Counted from the first letter of the stretch, positions 36,403 through 49,857 are shown. The stretch: DNA of 64,000 bases from Syngnathus acus (GCF_901709675.1 NC_051107.1:5394001-5458000), one strand, 5' to 3'. Program-made: numbers and translations. Notes: generated by a model not told the origin, from the sequence alone.

Positions 36403-37156
36403 AGATTTCAGTTAATAAGCTTTTCTTTTTTGGAACGGCGACGGACGCAGGCATGCTGACTTTTGACACCCGCCGTTTCCAAGAGGGGCATTTTGTGAAC
36501 ACTCATACGCTGGCAACCTGAGATTAAATCAAGTCAGCTATAATAAAGTATAATGTTATATTCATTTTGTCATCATTACTGATTGGAGTGCGCTAAAAGG
36601 CTGCTGGAATATAATGACTTCCAAATAAGTTCATTGTGCTAATGGAAAAAGATGTGTGGATGACTAATATTAGTTAGGGCTTCTGTGTTTCATTATTAGA
36701 AGAAAGAATATTTAAACGGAATTTTTTTCCCCCTTTAGGTGTCAACTTTTCTGCTCTTAATTATTCATTGACAATAAGATCTTGAAGTGTTATAGCTACA
36801 CCTGGCAGATGTATTCCGTCGCTATTTGTTTGGTTTTTTTCCCCCCCCGACAGTGTGAACACGGAAAGAAGAATATCATTGCAACAAAGACTGATCGAAG
36901 CGTTCTAAACTCAATAAAAAAAAAACTGTTTGAGAAATCGAGTCATTACCTACGTAGAATTTAAGAGCGGCATTTATCCGAGAAAGGCGTGCAAATCTAT
37001 GTAAGTATCTCCACTGTTTGCATAATAGATTAGAAATTAGCATTTTTGTTCATTTTCCATGTATGCACAGTGCCTGGAAGAATAACACCCCATGCATATC
37101 AGATCAGCCTGCCTACAATTTTGCGCAGTATATTATTTGACAATCTAAAATGTGTA

Positions 37157-37164
37157 ATTTGCAT
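37157..37164 (+). promoter_or_regulatory. Octamer motif ATTTGCAT in a candidate regulatory block
   Basis: A perfect POU/octamer word, 8 bp before TTAATTAA at 37173-37180, in a low-repeat stretch (37010-37230). Motif match only. Confidence 0.3.
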
Positions 37165-38596
37165 GAAATTGCTTAATTAAAACACAGTCACTGGGGGTAT
37201 TAATTTCTTTGTCTGACAGTGGAGTGGAGTGAGGGAGAGCAGGGGAGATGTAAAATGCTGTCAGATAGCGCTGTCACAGAGGCAGAAAGGAATTTCTGCC
37301 ACATCTGCGCCCCCCCCCCCCCCCCCCGCCCATCCTCGGAGCACGCGGCACGATGGCGAGGATAACGCCTGCCCTCCTAATTTGGGTTAGGGTGGTAAAC
37401 GGAGGCCACTGCTCTCGAAAGATACCAAGCGAGAGGGAGATGGTGTTTTTTTTAAGGGGGGGGGCAAGATTAGGACGAGAGGTGGCGCCGGGGGAGAAAA
37501 TATATTCTGGCTGTCTTTGTGTCACGCTATCATTGTTGTCCTCTGGGTGCGAGGCGTGCCAGGCGCGTGCCAGCGATACACTGGCGTCAAATCCCGCTGT
37601 AAAAAGTGTCGGCATCCTTTCTTTCAATTTCTAATGTGTTTGAAAAAAATATAGTGAAAGGAAAGCTATTTAATGGTCACCATTATAAATGTGGGAAGAA
37701 AAGGGCATGCGGGCCGTTGAACCAAATGGATGCCTCCCCCCCTAAATAAAAAAAAATACAAAAATACACAGCGAGGTGGGACTCTTTGGAGCTTGACAAA
37801 GAATAAGATTAAAGCTCCTTTTTTGTCGGACCGCGGCGGGCGTGTGTGTAGCCCGGCGCATCTGTACCCTTTTCTTAAATATCAAAAGGCAGCCAAGGCG
37901 TGTTAACATTTCAGTAATTCCAAAGATACACGACGAGTCGATGGCTGCGGTGGCATGTTAGGCGGAGCGACGCAACCAAGAAGTTCTCCAAGTAAAAAAG
38001 GAAGACCGTTGCCGTCTTCACGTATTGGCAAAGACGATAATGCAAAAGGTCACACCAAGCGAAAAAAAATAAATAAATCATCGTACCTGCGAATTGCATC
38101 TAAAAAGATTTATCCGTTTTGTCTTGGCCCTTCCTGTACTCCATCAATAAAGGGAGCGGAAAAATAGATATTACAAATGTATCTTATATGAAATATGAAA
38201 AGTGATAGTGTCGGAAAAAAGGTAAGAGGTGGTTGCGTTGGCGCTGACAGGACCTCCGCCGCAACCTTGACGGCCAGCCTCACTGGCACCTTAATTGGTC
38301 CTTTGATGGCGTCGCAAAAGGTGTCGAAGGTAATGAAAATGGAAGGTGTCGCCTATTATGCATTTTCTTTTCATGCTGCCCGACGTTTCTCTCTATCCTT
38401 CACTTTTTTTTTCCAGCATGTTCATCCGAGGGAAAGGCCTTTCATAATTTATTCTCAAATATCGACTAATAAATTAATACATCCCAAATTTGGAAATGTT
38501 CCTTAAAATTGCAAAAATAAAATAGGAGCAATTTTAAAATTGTAATTCTTGAAGATAAATTTGCCTTAAGACCATACCCATACCTTAAAATATATA

Positions 38597-38644
38597 TACC
38601 CGGTATCGTCCCGATATCGATACCCGGTATCGTCCCGATATCGA
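38597..38644. repeat. 24-bp perfect tandem duplication of a TATCG palindromic unit
   Basis: The unit starts TACCCGGTATCGTCCC and ends GATATCGA, occurring twice without a mismatch. Each unit contains ATATCGAT-type palindromes. It belongs to the TATCGG-type repeat debris seen elsewhere in the window. Confidence 0.85.
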
Positions 38645-40380
38645 TCCCTGCTATTTGCGTTTGTATGCTAGTGATGTACAAATCATTTCGAGTTGATCCG
38701 TTCGGTATTCCCATTCTTTGACGAATTTCGTGTCAATCAGAATTTGTTTAAAAAGGAAGGAACCCCCGCCACTGCATGTGCTGATCAAACGGCGCTCGGG
38801 GGAGTCGTTTCCAGCCATCGCCTCCTTTTGAAACGACGCTAATGGATGCAGTCCTCTCATTAACTGAGTCCAAGAGCTCGTTAGGCAGGCAGCAAACAAG
38901 CGGGCGTCACCAAGCGCGCAAATGCCAAGTGCTCCCGTCTTCCCCCGCTAGCATGTGACCGTGTCACATATCTCGAACCCTCCCACTCCTCGGCACACTC
39001 GACGGGTCTGGAGGTAGCGAGCTCCCCTGACGGAGAGTCTCGGTGCTCCAGGGGTCACGGGATCAAGGGGATGGGAATCGATCTCGCTGGTTGTCGGATG
39101 ACCCCGTGGAAGCCTGACTAAGTACAGGCTCGATTCAGGGTTCTTCAGTGGGTGGTCCGAAGAGCGCCGTAGTGTCGCTCCACAGGTTGCTAGTCAAGAA
39201 TTCGGTTTAATTACATGTTTAACATGTGTATCCATCATCCCGGCCTTGGAATATGGCGGATATTAGTCCTACGCATAGCAGCTGATTACAATCTACTCCG
39301 ACATTAGTCTTCATTTGATCATATCGATGCATCTAAAATTAAGTCCCTCTCCAAATACTCACATTCATTTTCCATCTGCATCATCAGTGCCCATCATGAG
39401 ATCTGAAAGAAAAGAAAAAATCCAATGCGCGGAAATCACAGATTCGGACTGACAGCTGTGAGTTTTTCACGTCCGCCTCGATTAACTCCTTCCAGAAAGT
39501 CCAAGCGAGCGACGTCTGGGGTAGTGCAAAAGATGCGGCGCCAACGACGCGTCTGCGTAGCTTTGCCGCTCGGCGAGGGGAAGGAAGGAAGCGATGGATA
39601 GAGATAACTCCTTGTCAGGATCACAGAGTAGCGGCGTGCTCGCGAGGGTCCGCCGCAGCCTCACAAGGGCTGAGCGATCGAACGTGATACGACACGTTGA
39701 AATTATCAATCGGCACTTGTGTTAAAATACGCCGTGAACTCTTAATTTGCCGCTTAGTTCATCTACTATTCATTCATTTAAAAAAGGAAAAATGCCATTT
39801 CCATCAGAGAAGTCTTCCCCCTGCATTCTAATTATTGTTTTGAAGGATATCAATTAAATGTGTCCAATTACCGAGCGCTTCAAAAGTGGCGGCTTTTTTT
39901 GATCTATTTACTCGCAAGCAAGGCGGCGGCGCCGCGACAGTGCCAAGTTTCAAAAACAGCTTCTGCTCCAGATGAAAGGGTCATTTGATCATATATTTTT
40001 TATTTTTGTCGTAAAGAGAAAAGCATGCCAATGACGAGTCGCTCCCCATTAAAGTCAAGCAAAATTATCTGGTCCGCATTAAAAAAAGAAAAAAAAAAAA
40101 GTGAGATATGTATCATGCATGTGGATATGCATAAACATGATGGAGGAGCTTAAGTAGAAAATGAGATCTGATGCCGTCATGAAGAAGAGAAAACCGGCGT
40201 GCTCGGAATGCATTTAAATTTAAATATTCATGTCATTATAATTCTGAGGAATGTGGAGCGACCCGTATGATATTTTATTGACGAGGTTTTAAAAAATGAA
40301 TGCTGTCCCCACTCCTTAATAAAAATACTTGGCTTTTACTCGCGAGGAGACAGTCGCAGACGACGATAAATAGCTAGCTT
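38645..40380. other. Gene-less DNA
   Basis: No gene is recognised. The 39010-39130 stretch is G+C-rich with GAGTCTCGGTGCTCC-like sequence. The 39780-40330 stretch is A+T-rich and unique, with ATTTAAATTTAAATATTCAT near 40211. Confidence 0.5.
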
Positions 40381-40560
40381 GCTAGCTAGCAGCTAGCTAA
40401 TCATTCATCCGACTTGTGACTTGTTTACTTCTAGTTAGTTTGCTGTCCATCGCTAGCTAGCTAATCGTTTATCCGATTTATGACTTGCAGACTTGTTTAC
40501 TTCTTGCTAGCTTTCTGTCCATCGCTAGCTAGCAAATCATATATCTGATTTATGACTTTT
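40381..40560. repeat. 72-bp tandem repeat starting with GCTAGCTAGC, 2.5 copies
   Basis: Copy 1 (40381-40451) and copy 2 (40452-40523) each start GCTAGCTAGC, continue AATC.TT.ATCCGA.TT.TGACTT, then ACTTGTTTACTTCT, and end CTGTCCATC. A partial third copy (40524-40560) runs through GATTTATGACTTTT. GCTA-rich sequence just before 40381 may be the end of a further copy. Confidence 0.85.
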
Positions 40561-43500
40561 TTGGTATAATTTGTCAAAGTGAATCACGTTATTGAGGTAG
40601 GAAACAATAATGGCAATTCCATTTTTTTTTTTATTCTTATCAGCCTTGGAATGCGTCAAATATTTACATTTGGCCGAGGCGGTTCCTGATGTTGATCCGC
40701 TGGATCAGCGCAGACAATGAAATGATTTTGTCATGTTTTCCGTCTCATTTAAAGAACCTTCGACCCGGAGGCTGTGATTGTGGTCGCGTGTCCGTGTTCA
40801 TCTGCAGACAGACGACATGAAGCCTGATATGAGACGATAGTTTGAAAGAAGAGAAATGAGATATAGGTGGATAAATTAAATCCCTCCTCCTCCTCCTCCT
40901 CTTCTCTATCTGGTCTTGAGTAATTATGTTGTTTGACCGGCGGCATGGCGCAGGATGCACTGAACCTTGAGTGGATGGAAGTGACGTCAGGCTGGCGGGT
41001 ACGGTGAACGTCCCGGACGCCCGCCTCACGTTAATTATCTTTTGTTTGGACGCTCAGAAATGAAAACCTTGAATCACCAAGCGCCCCGCGCTGACGCTTG
41101 TCATGAGCACATCATCAGCGTGCCATCAATAATGAATGAAACACACATTAAGATGGCCGAGGCGGGAAAAAGTGATTAAATTACACCTATTATTACTTCC
41201 ATTTTTGATGTACTGCCTGCACTTAATTAAAAAATAAAGTAAAGCAGAGGGGCAGACAACGGTTATGAAATTACAGTTATGTTACAGGAACGCCAGAAAA
41301 GCATTTTTTTAATTTTGGGGAGACTCGCCTTGACATATGAGCTCCCGTAGTGCAATAAAGCAGCTATTAGTGGTCCGAATCCTAATTTTATATTCGTCTT
41401 TTGTCCCTGAAACAGCTTTAAGATGGTCATAATTCTCCCGGTTGGAGTTAGAACGCCGCCCGCTCCATTAGTTTACGGCTCCGCCCGGGCCTCCTCTCCC
41501 AGAACATACACAAGGAGCGGCGCCGCTCGCGGATTACGCCCTCGTAAATCCTCGGCCTCCTTCATCTTCCTCCCGTCGAAGCGTGTCACGGGGAATAAGC
41601 CAAACAAGATGGCCTCCAAAGAGCGGCGTCAACATGGTGTTTGTGATAGCGCTCGTCAAAGGGCTTTGTCGGGGGGATTAGGGTGTCGGAGGGCGGGGCG
41701 CCATCGGAGCAGCTAATTATCTATATGTTAATAGCACGTCCCCCGCGTCGGCTACTCCGCCAAAGCCGAGCTAGCTAGCTAGCGCGCGTGCGTCCTCGCG
41801 CGTGTGATCAAAGATGGGGAGTCGTGAGTGATTCTCATTTGTTCAGGGGAAGTTTTCAAACTGTGGAAACAATGTTATTACACTTTGCCACAACGGCGGC
41901 GGCGTAATGTGCTATTTGCCATGCCGGCCCCGGATCCCGCAGATGGAAATTAGGGGAGAAAATTGCTGCTAACTACTCAATTACAGCGCTTGATGGCGCG
42001 GCTGACCCCGCTTGGCGGCGGTGGCAACACAGAGCCAATCACCTTCCCCGCGTGGCATTAAATTAGAATCGGGAAAGAGAACAATTGCGCATATCCGTCG
42101 CGGAAAGACATTTGAATTACCTCCGATGCTTTGGCTTCATATTGAACAATTAAGTGTAGTGATGGGATTTGATGGGACGCTTTGCAGGCAAGGTGAGCGA
42201 CGCGTGCTCTATCCTTGGATTTTCAATTTAACAATTAACGACAACATTAGTTAAAACGTCGCACGTTAACGTCGTCGGACTTAACTCATTCAACGGCGGC
42301 CATTTGCAATGATCGTAACCCCCGCGGCAGCCATTTTATAGCATCGACCCGATTGTGTTGTGATTTTTTTGTCTTTTAATCGTGCTGCCACTTGTATTTT
42401 TGGTTTCATTCCTGTCAGCTAATGTGACATCCATAAGGCAGCACTTGAAGTTGTATCGTACTCATCAGTCTCAAGTGTCCTCAAGTCTCGCTTCGGGAGC
42501 CAACGTGACTATCTCCTCATGGTCGGTGTAATATTTCACATCTAACTGGATGTTTGTGCCGGGTGTGATGTGTTTACCCAGCTGGGAAAGATGATCTCCA
42601 TGCAGCGTTGGAAAGTGTAACGCAATTACTTGATGTATTTTCCACTCCCTCGGTTGGAGACATTCAAAACCGCAGTACATAATTGTTTTTTCCCCCCTCC
42701 GAGTTTACCTAAGTCAGTCGCAGCAAGACGCTCGGATCAGAGTCGGGAACTGGAGAAGCTCTTTTGTTTAGACTTTGATGCTAAGTACTAGAAAGCAGAC
42801 TGACTTCGCTGGTTCACCAGATCCAAAATAAACCAGAGGCCAGTGTTCCAGGAGCGCTCTTTTGCGGTTTCACCTGACAGCTGCGAGTCAGACGATCCCG
42901 CCTCCTTGTCATGTTTTTCCTCCGACCGAATCGGCAGCATCTGCAGTCCTGTAATCAGCGCAGACCGCAGTTTAGCCGTGCTGTGTTTTCCGCTTTACGT
43001 GTGTATACGTTGCGGTCGCTTTGACAAATGCCGTCCAGAGCGGCACCTTGGCAGGCATCGTAACCGCTGGCGAACTCCTCGCTGGTTTATCTCATCCCTA
43101 TCTTGGAATCGTTGGGAGTCCTGGAAGGGGAAACAAAACGTTTCTGATGGACAAGACGTCTCACTTTGGTATACCCAGAGACGGGAAATCCAGGGCCAAA
43201 CGTAAAAACCCTGATACAGATTGGTTTTAGCCACAGGTGGTTCCACTCAACCAGAAGGTAAACAAGCTAGTTTTAAGATCTGATCTTGAGACTACTCTGT
43301 CTTGTCCTCCAAAAGTCTTGGTCTTCAGTCGATAGGATCCATTTGTTTTCCTCACTCCTTCCAAATCCAACAAGTGGCCCTACTACCAGTGCAGTAATTG
43401 GAAGGGCTGAGTATAATATCGTTTTAACACATGGGCTTCTCCTTAACATCTCCAGGCAGATTTAACCAAAGAGAGCGCACACAATTGTTTCCAGCCGTGT

Positions 43501-46500
43501 CATTATTAACACTGATTCAATGACTTTTTTTTTTTCTTTCTTCCCCCGTCTTTGTCTTTTTATCTTGTCCCGGGCTGTTTGCCTATGCATCGTCACTGGA
43601 GGGGCTAAATACACACTAACCCTTCTTTTTTTTTTTTTTTTCCCTTCCATATTCAGTAGGTGTCAGACATCAAAACATTTACATCATTAAAATGCTCACC
43701 ATTTGTGGCCTTTGGAGAATGAGAACCTATAGTAGATTTAAATCCCCCCCCCCTTCCATCCTCCTAGAGAGCAAAACAAAGAACACCATTAGTTCTTTAT
43801 AGTAATGGAACGCCATCCCAAGGTTCTGCGGGAGGACCTACCTTTTGGGATCAATTATGTGGCCACGGGCTCTTTTTAAAAAAAGACCCGCACCTGATTA
43901 AAACCCCGCCGCTTTCCCAAGGTCCCTTTGTGTCGAGTGCCTCGGCCCTCGCCGCGGCTATTTATTAGCATATTGTCTTTTAAAGGTCATTGTCTGTTTA
44001 GCACGACCCCACTCGATCTAGAGGAGGCCGCGGGCGGAATAGCTCGCTATTGTTCCGCCGCTTCAGCTCAAGGGGATGGACGGAATAGTTTTTCCACCAC
44101 TCGGGATGCAACAGGGAAGGGACGTCAACATTTTTCGCAGCCAGCTGGGCACGAGCTGCTGTCAGTTCTCTCGCAAAGGCTTTGACAAAAGATGGGAGCT
44201 TGTCGAACACTGGCAAACATCAGAGCCAGACGCGGGGGTGAGGGGGGGGTTGTTTTATTCCACCGATGTGGACTTGGGGGTGTTGGAGGGCCTATAGGGG
44301 GAGGCCCTCGGTGGGACAGAAGCCAGAAAGGAAATGCCTGTCTGGCCTCAGATATGCTAAATACACTCTTTCGTCAGGGGAGGTAGGGGGCGCCAGAGAG
44401 CATAAAAAAAACAGTAGGCAACGGGCAGGATTGATGGCAAAGTATTCACGGCACTCTTTAAAAGCACTAAATGTCTTTTTGACCTTTGAAAAGGTTGTTA
44501 TACCTCACTTTATTCCCCAGTTCTTCTGTCGCAGAATATTTTCAGTACGGCTGTAACCCTTAACCCTTTCAATTATCCTTCTGGAGGATTCAATGAGTGA
44601 AGTGTTTGTGAGGAAAAGTGTGGAGGTTAGCAACTTGGTCTGGCAATACATCAAGAGGCGACAGGATGCCTGGGAAACCTTTAAATTGTCCTTTGAAGCA
44701 AAAAACGTGACACTCTGACAGATTTAAGGAGAGGCCAGGGAGATGATCTGTGCATTTCCAGGGCACTTTTGCATGAAAGAATAGAAATACGTTTCCCCGG
44801 TGAGGCGTGTGGCGGCTATTTGAGGGTTAATGCGTGACTTTATAGTCAGTTGCAATGGGCAAATAAAGTTCCCCAAAGTGGAATACTTGTGCGCTACATT
44901 TTGTGTGTGCTAGCTAGCGATGTGTGTGTACGTGTGTGCGTGTGTGTCATGACAGACCCCAGGCATTCATCCACATCTGACTTTGATTAATTGGCCTGGC
45001 ATCCCTCCGTCTCACCATCGGGTGACTTGACAGGAAGCTAGACTGTAGGACATCACGAGGAATGAGGCTGGGTGGGGTGGTGGTGGAGGACGAGGGGGGG
45101 CGGGGCTTCTTTTTTGTCTGCTTTTGCTCCCACCCTCCCTGCTTCCATGCTGACTGTCAGCAGGTGAAGAAGACACACTCCACAGAGCTTTGCCAGGTCT
45201 GCTCAAATCACTCAAGCACTCTTACAGTGACAGATGGCGCATTGTTTTCAATGCAGCCATTGAATTACAAGTTAAGAAATTTGCAGCTCCGCCATACTAG
45301 ACGACAATTGAATCTTTGGAAACACATTGCCGAAGTGGCTCGTCATTTTCAGTCCCATATGGTGTCCATTGACTTTCCTCACCTTTTTTTCGGAGGGGTC
45401 CGGGTCTTTATGACCCCCCGCCATCTTTCTGCTATTCATCACGTGCAGTTCCCAACAGGGCGAACACGGTGTTAACATGCAGAAACAAGTGGCACATGAC
45501 TGCCAAGTCGCCCCCCCCCCTTCTTCATCCTCAGTGTTTAACCTCGCTCAATTTGCCCGTCTGGATGAAACAATACTTGTGATCAGTGCGTGTAATGGCA
45601 CCTTATTAACCCCAATTACCACAATTAAAACCCTGCTGCCACTGGGCCCCTTTCAAGTCTTAATTAATCAGATGGCAGCGAAGAGGCCGTTCGATGCCCC
45701 CTACACACCCACCGCCCCTTTGCTGGCGGCAGCTGGCAGTCGTGCACACCTCCTCCGCCGCCTCCGCCGCCACCCTGACCGAACATGTGGCCTCACTAAA
45801 AAGCACATCTGGCCCAACAAAACGTCTCCGCGCTGGCAGTCAAATGCCTCCACTTCACAAATGAAAAGGCAAACCTCCCCTCTCTGGTCTGTAATGAAGG
45901 CGACAAGCCCCCTTGGCACGGTGCCTCCTCGTTGGCAGGCTTGGAACACTGCCCAGTTTGTTCCTGGCTAATTGCTTAATTGATGCATTGTTTTTACTGA
46001 TGATACAGATCCCCCCCTTCGTCTGGTTCCTCCCTACCGCTGCACATGGCTACAGATACAAAAGGAATTACACCCCATTAGCAAGTCATGCTCCCTTTCA
46101 GCGGGGCTGAATTAGTCGACTTAAAACCATGGTGGCAGCTTCCTTAATTGAGCACAACCACTTGATGGAGCATAATGCCGTGTAAATAAAACCAACCCCC
46201 CCCCACCCCCTTCTAAGCAGCCGCCAGAGACAAATGAACGCTATAGTACCAACTGGAGAGTCGTTCATTGCTGATGCGGGAATCATTTTATTTCCTGCTT
46301 GTTTCCCCATTAAGGCTACTGTGGGCTCTTGAATTAAGTTAATGAAGAACCCCCCAGAGGGTTAGGGGGGGGCTCGAAAGGCATCCCGCTCTCTGCTCCC
46401 CGTTTGTTGGTAGAGTTTGCGTAGTCCCCCAGCATATTCCCACTGATGTGGAAGATAAAGAGAATGCTTCCCCTCCGTCGGTGTGTTCGGAATACTCTCT

Positions 46501-49500
46501 GACGGCTTCCTAGCCAACGGGGGGGTTGGGAACCCGCCAGATGAAGGCGAGCCTCGGTCCACTGAGAGATACCGGAGACGCAAACATTTTTTTTTTTTGG
46601 GCGCTTGGCGGCGGTCACAAACAGAAGGCGCACAAACAACACACCCCGGCCCGGAACTCGCATTTGCACACACAAACTTCAAGGTCTGTGAAAGGAAGCC
46701 GGTAGAGATGTTATTTATTCATCAAGCTCGCTTGTAGTCAGGGAGGCAACAAAGGCCCCAGAGCTGTAAACACATAAAGATACGGGCCGAGGTGAGCTCT
46801 AACCCGGGGAATAACAAGCCGACCCGGCGCCGACATCCTCCACGGGAGTCGGACCGCGTCGGAAAAGACCAGGCCGAGACGAGCCATCTTACCGGAGCGC
46901 GTCAACTGTGTTCTGCGGCATGATGAATTGATTTTTCTACTTTTCCTGAATATTAATTGAATCAAGCGGGCTTGCGACGGCGGGCGAGGAAATAATCAGG
47001 TAAAAAAAAGTCCTGAGCCGAAGAGAAATTGAATGTGCCCAAGGAAAGGGGACGTGGCATCCCTGGGTAAAAATAGCAACCCCCTGCAAACACATTTGCT
47101 ATTATATGAGTGTAGGCGGCTGCACCCCCCCCGCCGCCCCTCCCCTCACGGATTGGCATGAAGTTGGAGCAGGAGAGAGGAAATGACAACTATTGTGACT
47201 TTCTAGCGGCTTTATTGCATTATCATAATGTGTCGAGGGAGCGTGAAGTCTTTCTCGGACTCCTTTTCCATTCTTGTTTCTTGCAAACTTGATTCATCCC
47301 TTTATCTCCGACTCTTGTCCTCATCTGTTTGTCAGTCATTGGAGAAAAAAATATATATTCGGGGTTAATTCTATATTTGTGCTTCCGGTGTTTCGAATCT
47401 TTATGCAGGCTCGATTGTGTGAGCGTTGGGCTCTTGGCACGCCGCAGCGGCACGCCGATTCGCTTTTGTGATTTTTTTTTTTTTCCCCCTCTCCTTGAAG
47501 CAGGAGCTCCTCCAGCGCCGCGCGACCAAACACCTGCTGTACGGCCGTCTTTTAATGAGCGTTCCACCTGAAAGAAAAAAAGAAGCGACGGCCCGAGGAG
47601 CCGAAGCAAGCATTTTCTTTTTTTTTTAATACTTCAACGCTCCCACCTGTGTTGAAAGATGTGAAGGCCTTATTTCTCGGCTCAAGCGTTTTTGACTTTG
47701 ATGAGCAATGCGATCACACGGCGGACACGCGGGGGAAGATGTCGGCAAAGCGGGAGGTACACATCTTTACGTGAACCCCGTCTGGCGCACACCCACGCTT
47801 GTAGTTATTTATTTATTTTTATTTGTTTTAAAAGAGAGAAAATATTTACGAATATATCATATTTTTTATTTTATTTTCTTTATTTATTTTTGCTTCAATA
47901 TAATATATTTACTAATATATTTATTTATTAAAAAATTAAAGGAGGCTTGTCCTGTAATATATACGTATATCATTTTTTTATTATTTATTGTAAAAGATGG
48001 CGGCTGTAATATACACGTTTTCCTTTGAAAATCTTTCCCAGTTAGCATCCGTCGCTCGCGAGTAGATTGTCGTTCCGAAGTCTGATTTGTTAGTACACAC
48101 ACACATCGCAATTGCAAAACAGCTCGGTGGAAATATTTTTTTCTCTCTCGCACTCTCTCTCCCTGCGGATGAGGAGGGGGCGTCTTTGCACTTTCCAAAA
48201 AGTCACAATCAATTAGCCGAGCGGCTCGTTTGAAAGCGCCATTTACTTCCCGACGAGCGTTTAAACGTACATGAAAAGGCGAACGTTAGCCGATGTGAAA
48301 TATTGATGCTGTTTGTGTAAACGCTTGTGTGTCTTTTTTAAACTGTTTATAAAGTCTAATGCGGCCGCCTTTGGACTCCTGCAGTTTTGGGTTTGTTAGC
48401 ATTTCATGGCGAAAAGGGCGAGCGAGGGGGCGAGGGGGAGGGGAGGGGCGGCATACGTGCAAATAAGCAAAAGCCTGCAGAGATTATTAAATGTGAAGCT
48501 CTGATGTGCAAATGAGCCGCTTCCTCTCTATGTTGGTTGAGATGTTTATTTCAGTTTATATTAGGAAGCACATGTGCAGAATTCACTTAGATGATGGCGT
48601 AATTACTTCATATGTAGCTCGAGAAGATGATGCCAAGAAGGCGAGCTCACTAATGACCGGCAAACTAACTACAAAGTGACAGAGTTGGGCAACAGGAGCT
48701 AATTCAAATGAGCTATTTCCCTCCCCGTTGTCCAAGGCGACTTGCACACTGTGCGACGTTTGAATTAAAAGCCCGCCAATGTTTGTGTTTGGCCGTAACT
48801 TTACTTGGAAGCGTACACCTTCTGAAAGGCGCCGGCACAGCTTGACCGGGCTTTTTCCTCCCGCTCGGTTGGAACAGCTTGAGTCGAGGCCTGATTAAAA
48901 AAAAAAAAAAAAAGCACAAACACCGGGGTCGCCTCTTCCTGGGAGGTAAGAGCGACGGCGAGGAGGGCCCCGGGGGAAATAAAAGATTTGGATCGGGATG
49001 ATTTGAGTAGATGAGGACGGCGCGGTAATTACAGACACCGCCGCAGATAGAGCCGGAGCGTCCAGTTCGCCGGCGTTGTGGGAGGCCATAAAGTATTGGC
49101 AGCCGAGCGCCGCCGATAATGAAGGGAGCGGCGGAGACGCCGATGCACAAAAGCCCAGGTGACTCACCCCCAAAAATATACCACAGCCGTACTTATATTA
49201 TTTAGCATGGCATAATTCACAGCCTTAGATTTAAAATCAATTTTAAAAAATAATGCGGTCTTATTTGCTCATTTATAATAATATATATATAATTATATTT
49301 TATATGAATTATACATAATTTAAAAAATTGAATGAATTTATTAAATTATTTTATTTTTATTTCTTAAATTCCTGAATATCAGATTACAAGGGAGAGGTTG
49401 ATCATTTCCAACTCGGGTGATGGACGCTAATAGGCCTCCATTGTTGTTAGCGTTTAGCCTCTCCTGATGACCTTGTTTTCCACTCGGGTTCGCCATCCTG

Positions 49501-49857
49501 CCAAAGCTTCAACGCCGCACGCCTCCTCCTGGGTGACATTTGCGACGGAGCCCTGAGGGCATGCGGAGGCTCGGCATCGAACAAGGTAATTGCGCTGGGG
49601 TTTCCCCTCGCTAAATTAACCTCTGCGCGGGAATTTATTGGCCGAGCCGCTCGCTCGGTGTTATTTAAAGCGGTCGCTTATTTCTACCGGGAGGAGCTTA
49701 AGTTTATTTCGATACGTAACATTACGTAGGGATAATCCGATCTATTTCTATTTTTGTCTGTAGGTGTGTGCATATACATATTTGTATAAATAATGTAGAC
49801 ATACTATAATTTCGTCAATACAGTTTATAAAATGTGGCCGTAGTTGACTTGACTTTA
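40561..49857. other. Gene-less DNA with scattered candidate regulatory blocks
   Basis: No protein gene is established. A CpG-rich block lies at 41430-41820. A 70-codon protein-like minus frame lies at 42471-42680. A+T-rich low-complexity DNA occurs at 47810-47990 and 49240-49370. Unique blocks at 44560-44880, 45590-46330 and 48470-48690 look like possible conserved non-coding elements. Poly-C/poly-G runs occur at 43744-43754, 45510-45520 and 46196-46205. Confidence 0.5.
44381..44398 (+). promoter_or_regulatory. CTCF-core-like motif
   Basis: AGGTAGGGGGCGCCAGAG contains the AGGGGGCGCC core but lacks the upstream CCA. Weak match. Confidence 0.2.

Larger units (their letters stand above)
34544..38596. 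other. Gene-less DNA
   Basis: No gene is recognised. It contains poly-C runs (35375-35387, 35779-35790, 37311-37327), poly-A near 36031-36046, and unique A+T-rich blocks. The block at 37010-37230 stands out for an exact octamer ATTTGCAT and a TTAATTAA. Open frames here are interrupted by homopolymers and have no family motif. Confidence 0.5.

Noticed and set aside
41423-41716. 97-codon frame in a CpG-rich block with a good-context ATG at 41609
   Set aside because: The product is Arg/Ser-rich without motifs, no donor or poly-A signal follows, and CpG richness alone does not establish a promoter or gene.
45477-45971. 164-codon plus-strand open frame, the longest after the mdfic overlaps
   Set aside because: It starts by running through a poly-C tract, has no recognisable motif, and overlaps an 82-codon minus frame. 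The block looks like non-coding regulatory DNA by composition.
48713-49150. 145-codon minus-strand open frame
   Set aside because: It crosses a poly-A/poly-T run read as a poly-Phe stretch and has low-complexity Pro/Arg sequence. No family resemblance.
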